15,753 bases of DNA from an uncultured Thermoplasmata archaeon (lineage in GTDB: Archaea > Thermoplasmatota > Thermoplasmata > Methanomassiliicoccales > Methanomethylophilaceae): assembly GCA_946545675.1 (NCBI GenBank), contig CAMNNR010000015.1, positions 1 to 15,753 of the forward strand. The letters are read 5' to 3'. The notes below the pieces were generated by a model, which saw nothing but the letters and a program-made list of their open reading frames with translations, was not told where the DNA came from and made no database searches. Both the position numbers and the translations under genes were made by a program. This document shows, piece after piece, positions 14,043 to 15,753 of this stretch (position 1 is its first letter; each line of letters begins with the position of its first letter).

Positions 14043-14570
14043 TCAGCGTCCGAGGACGTTGATGCCCGCGGACTTCATGACATCCAGTGCCTTCTCGCCG
14101 AGTTCGGGATCGTAGGATGCGACCAGATCCGGACTGATCATGACGTTGCATTCCGGCATGGAGGACTTGATGAGTATGGCGTTCACGATGACACAGATAT
14201 TGGTGGCCACACCGCAGAGTTCCACGTCGGTATAACCGGATGCGGCAAGGTGCCTCGCGAGTTCGATGCTTCCGAAGGTGGACTTATCGAACACCCTCGA
14301 TTCCTGCGAGAGACGCTTGAGCCTTCCGAAGATCTCGCATCCCTCGGTCCCCTCCACGCAGTGCAGCGTGGGGACCGTCCTCGCCTCAGAAGTGGAAGGG
14401 TACTGGGCGGCGTCGTGCACGTCACGGGTGAAATACACGTCGATCCCATTGTCTATGGCATCCGCCACCTTATCGAAAATTAGAGGTTCGAGAGCGAGCG
14501 CTTCCGCGCTGCCCAGGGAACCGATTACAAAATCCACCTGGTAATCGATGACGACCAATGCCTTCTTCAC
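14043..14570 (-). CDS. Nicotinamidase-like isochorismatase-family hydrolase
   Basis: This 175-residue cytosolic cysteine hydrolase has the triad Asp9 (VVIDYQ), Lys96 (FDKSTFG) and Cys126 (GVATNICV). Metal ligands typical of nicotinamidase PncA are also present: Asp50 and His52 (TRDVHD) and His70 in LHCVEGTEG. The likely reaction is nicotinamide to nicotinate for NAD salvage, though other amides are possible in this superfamily. The GTG start has GAGG 8 nt upstream, overlapping the stop codon of the preceding zinc-ribbon gene. That gene ends only 10 nt away, so they form one operon. Confidence 0.88.
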   Translation of the reverse strand: MKKALVVIDYQVDFVIGSLGSAEALALEPLIFDKVADAIDNGIDVYFTRDVHDAAQYPSTSEARTVPTLHCVEGTEGCEIFGRLKRLSQESRVFDKSTFGSIELARHLAASGYTDVELCGVATNICVIVNAILIKSSMPECNVMISPDLVASYDPELGEKALDVMKSAGINVLGR

Positions 14571-14578
14571 GTTAAGTT

Positions 14579-14582
14579 CCTC
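14579..14582 (-). promoter_or_regulatory. Ribosome binding site of nicotinamidase-like gene
   Basis: GAGG on the minus strand is 8 nt before the GTG at 14570 and is embedded in the upstream TGA stop (TGAGG). It points to translational coupling and decides for the GTG start. Confidence 0.45.
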
Positions 14583-15018
14583 AGATCCTGACAGATTCTC
14601 CGGAATACTTAATGACTATGGCATCCATGACGTCGCCGAAGGATAGATGGAGGATGTTGGAGATTTCGATGCAGCCTTTGCCGTCCTCGTAAAGATCGTA
14701 GACCTCTTCCCGGATCTCAGGTTTCAGTCTGCTCTTGAGGGACTCCGTACGGATCATGCGGGGCACAGGTGGAGAATTCCATTTACTGGTGTGACACTTG
14801 GGACAGCGGAGAGGGTTCTCGTTTGCAGTTCCCCATTTGTGACTGCACTTCATGCACTCGTAGACATGATAATTCTTCATCCATAGAGTGGACCTGCATT
14901 TCGGGCAGTTTTTAGGTAATGCGTTCTTTTTACGAAGTGCCCACTTGTAAGAGCAACGCGAGCATGTTAGTATGGAGCCTGGCGCCACGTCCTCTTCTGT
15001 TATCGCAGGTTTCTGCAT
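14581..15018 (-). CDS. Double zinc-ribbon protein with helix-turn-helix-like end
   Basis: This 145-residue protein has two successive zinc ribbons: Cys19-x2-Cys22-x15-Cys38-x2-Cys41 and Cys55-x2-Cys58-x13-Cys72-x2-Cys75. Each is of the CxxC...CPKC form. A basic linker (RLKPEIREE) leads to a helical C-terminus, residues about 101-137, with the sequence YEDGKGCIEISNILHLS, which resembles a helix-turn-helix of the type that reads DNA. It is probably a DNA- or RNA-binding regulator, but I cannot name a family. The ATG has a TATA box 27 nt upstream and no ribosome site. It leads the operon with the nicotinamidase-like gene; control of NAD salvage is only a guess from position. Confidence 0.8.
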   Translation of the reverse strand: MQKPAITEEDVAPGSILTCSRCSYKWALRKKNALPKNCPKCRSTLWMKNYHVYECMKCSHKWGTANENPLRCPKCHTSKWNSPPVPRMIRTESLKSRLKPEIREEVYDLYEDGKGCIEISNILHLSFGDVMDAIVIKYSGESVRI

Positions 15019-15039
15019 ACTAATGTATCCAACACGCGG

Positions 15040-15049
15040 ATATTTAAAT
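15040..15049 (-). promoter_or_regulatory. TATA box of zinc-ribbon/nicotinamidase operon
   Basis: The sequence ATTTAAATAT is centred about 27 nt before the ATG at 15018, implying a leaderless transcript. Confidence 0.55.
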
Positions 15050-15130
15050 CCAGTGACGAATTTTTTATTGACAACTCAGCAAAAATGATATTTTTGAAAT
15101 ATTATAATAAATTATCAGTTATCGCTATAA

Positions 15131-15142
15131 AATAATATTATT
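15131..15142. repeat. AT palindrome at 3' end of orphan gene
   Basis: AATAATATTATT is a perfect 12-bp palindrome, followed directly by a second palindrome TTGTACAA (15141-15148). It overlaps the stop codon of the minus-strand orphan gene, within an unusually AT-rich stretch (15050-15160). It could help terminate transcription or be chance in AT-rich DNA. Confidence 0.4.
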
Positions 15143-15530
15143 GTACAATTGTGTTAATTAATGATTCCCATTCTACAAGGGTATTTTCAGATAAACATTG
15201 GATATCACAACCATCATTTCTTAACTTATATTGATTAAGAAAACGGATTGCGTATTCCCTCATGGACAGAAAACGATCCATTTCAGGTTGGGTTATTTTT
15301 CCTTCCTTCAATGCCACGGCAAACAAAACCTCGGTAGGAAATACTCCTTTAAGGATTAAATCATTACATTTAGGATAATCTACAACATCTTCACAGCGAT
15401 GAACGAATTCGTTCCTCTCTGGACAGTCATGAGTGAGGGCATCCGAAGATACACCACAGAGAGCAAGACCGTACCGATGGGTTGCGAAGACGATCCGGTT
15501 CATGAGGACGAGGACGCGGGATTCTTCCAT
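15138..15530 (-). CDS. Orphan hypothetical protein, AT-rich gene
   Basis: I do not recognise this 130-residue protein. It has no signal peptide or clear membrane helix; cysteines are scattered rather than in pairs. The gene is visibly richer in A and T than the rest of the window, most strongly in its 3' half, and is flanked by AT-rich non-coding DNA, which suggests recent acquisition. I chose the ATG at 15530 over an in-frame TTG at 15539 because a TATA-like box is centred 27 nt upstream of the ATG, the spacing shared by most genes here. It ends with TAA. Confidence 0.65.
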   Translation of the reverse strand: MEESRVLVLMNRIVFATHRYGLALCGVSSDALTHDCPERNEFVHRCEDVVDYPKCNDLILKGVFPTEVLFAVALKEGKITQPEMDRFLSMREYAIRFLNQYKLRNDGCDIQCLSENTLVEWESLINTIVQ

Positions 15531-15552
15531 AAACCCCAAACACTGAATGATA

Positions 15553-15561
15553 ACTTAAAAT
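15553..15561 (-). promoter_or_regulatory. TATA box of orphan gene
   Basis: The minus strand reads ATTTTAAGT, centred 27 nt before the ATG at 15530. Confidence 0.45.
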
Positions 15562-15692
15562 GATGCAAAATTTAGCACTAGGTTTTCCTGAATCATCGAT
15601 GTGTCTGTTTTTCGATAGGATTTCTGCCTGATTCAGAAGGATTCCTATGGATTTTCACGGCTTTAAGACGGTTTTTACGGCAGATACAGACC

Positions 15693-15705
15693 GTACGAAT
15701 CGTAC
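15693..15705. repeat. Inverted repeat GTACGA-A-TCGTAC
   Basis: A perfect 6-bp inverted repeat with a single-base centre lies in the 223-bp non-coding tail of the window. The symmetry suits a dimeric DNA-binding protein. Its target gene would lie beyond the window edge or be the orphan gene. Confidence 0.45.
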
Positions 15706-15718
15706 CTGCGATGAGGGG

Positions 15719-15740
15719 GTTAGTGCTGGATAGCACTAAC
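15719..15740. repeat. Inverted repeat GTTAGTGCT-GGAT-AGCACTAAC
   Basis: A perfect 9-bp inverted repeat with a 4-base loop. The half-site core TAGCACTA also occurs at 15573-15580, near the promoter of the orphan gene. It could be an operator, or an RNA hairpin belonging to a feature past the window edge. There is no T run after it, so a simple terminator is less likely. Confidence 0.55.
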
Positions 15741-15753
15741 CGACGGTACCGAT

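Noticed and set aside
1..15753. CRISPR arrays, insertion sequences, rRNA or tRNA genes
   Set aside because: I looked for regularly spaced direct repeats, transposase motifs and T-loop signatures and found none.

Overview
The window looks like archaeal chromosome, most likely from the Methanomassiliicoccales (Thermoplasmata). It has a full-length ABCE1 gene (the archaeal/eukaryotic ribosome recycling factor). Most transcription units have a TATA-like box centred 25-34 nt upstream of the start codon and no Shine-Dalgarno site, as expected for leaderless archaeal mRNAs. None of the 19 genes I call ends in TAG (16 TGA, 3 TAA), while one gene carries an in-frame TAG inside a conserved domain. That combination fits a lineage that decodes UAG as pyrrolysine. 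No methanogenesis or Pyl gene lies in the window, so the lineage is an inference.

Layout. 2-2436 (+): two overlapping ABC exporter half-transporters with complementary degenerate ATP sites; the first is cut by the window edge and contains the in-frame UAG. 2437-4432 (-): a MATE efflux pump followed by a sugar O-acetyltransferase. 4525-6330 (+): ABCE1. 6364-6525 (-): a 53-residue rubredoxin with a C-x-C first knuckle. 6639-8010 (+): a PHP-domain phosphoesterase coupled to a stand-alone YqfO-like (NIF3 insertion type) protein. 7985-9663 (-): a CDF metal transporter with a Cys cluster in its tail, then an unrecognised protein. 9848-11214 (+): cysteine synthase and a RidA-family protein. 11215-12691 (-): a 102-residue protein with 11 cysteines packed into its C-terminal part, then a radical SAM/SPASM maturase. 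12841-13755 (+): a DUF5685-like protein, divergent from the previous pair. 13749-14009 (-): a small protein made of two four-cysteine modules. 14043-15018 (-): a double zinc-ribbon protein and a nicotinamidase-like hydrolase. 15138-15530 (-): an AT-rich orphan gene, followed by a non-coding tail with inverted repeats.

How the genes may work together. The strongest candidate for an undescribed system is 11.2-14.0 kb. A Cys-rich precursor-like peptide sits 25 nt upstream of a radical SAM/SPASM enzyme in the same operon, with a divergent DUF5685-like gene and a ten-cysteine protein next to it. This is the architecture expected of a ribosomally made, radical-SAM-modified peptide (ranthipeptide or SCIFF-like in logic), but I recognise neither the precursor nor the set. 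CysK and RidA make metabolic sense as neighbours, because CysK works through an aminoacrylate intermediate, yet this RidA lacks the usual catalytic glutamate. The ABC pair appears to have one dead and one working ATP site.

Genes are tightly packed. Four of five convergent pairs abut or overlap at their 3' ends, and no stretch over 300 bases lacks a gene. I see no rRNA, tRNA, CRISPR array or insertion sequence.
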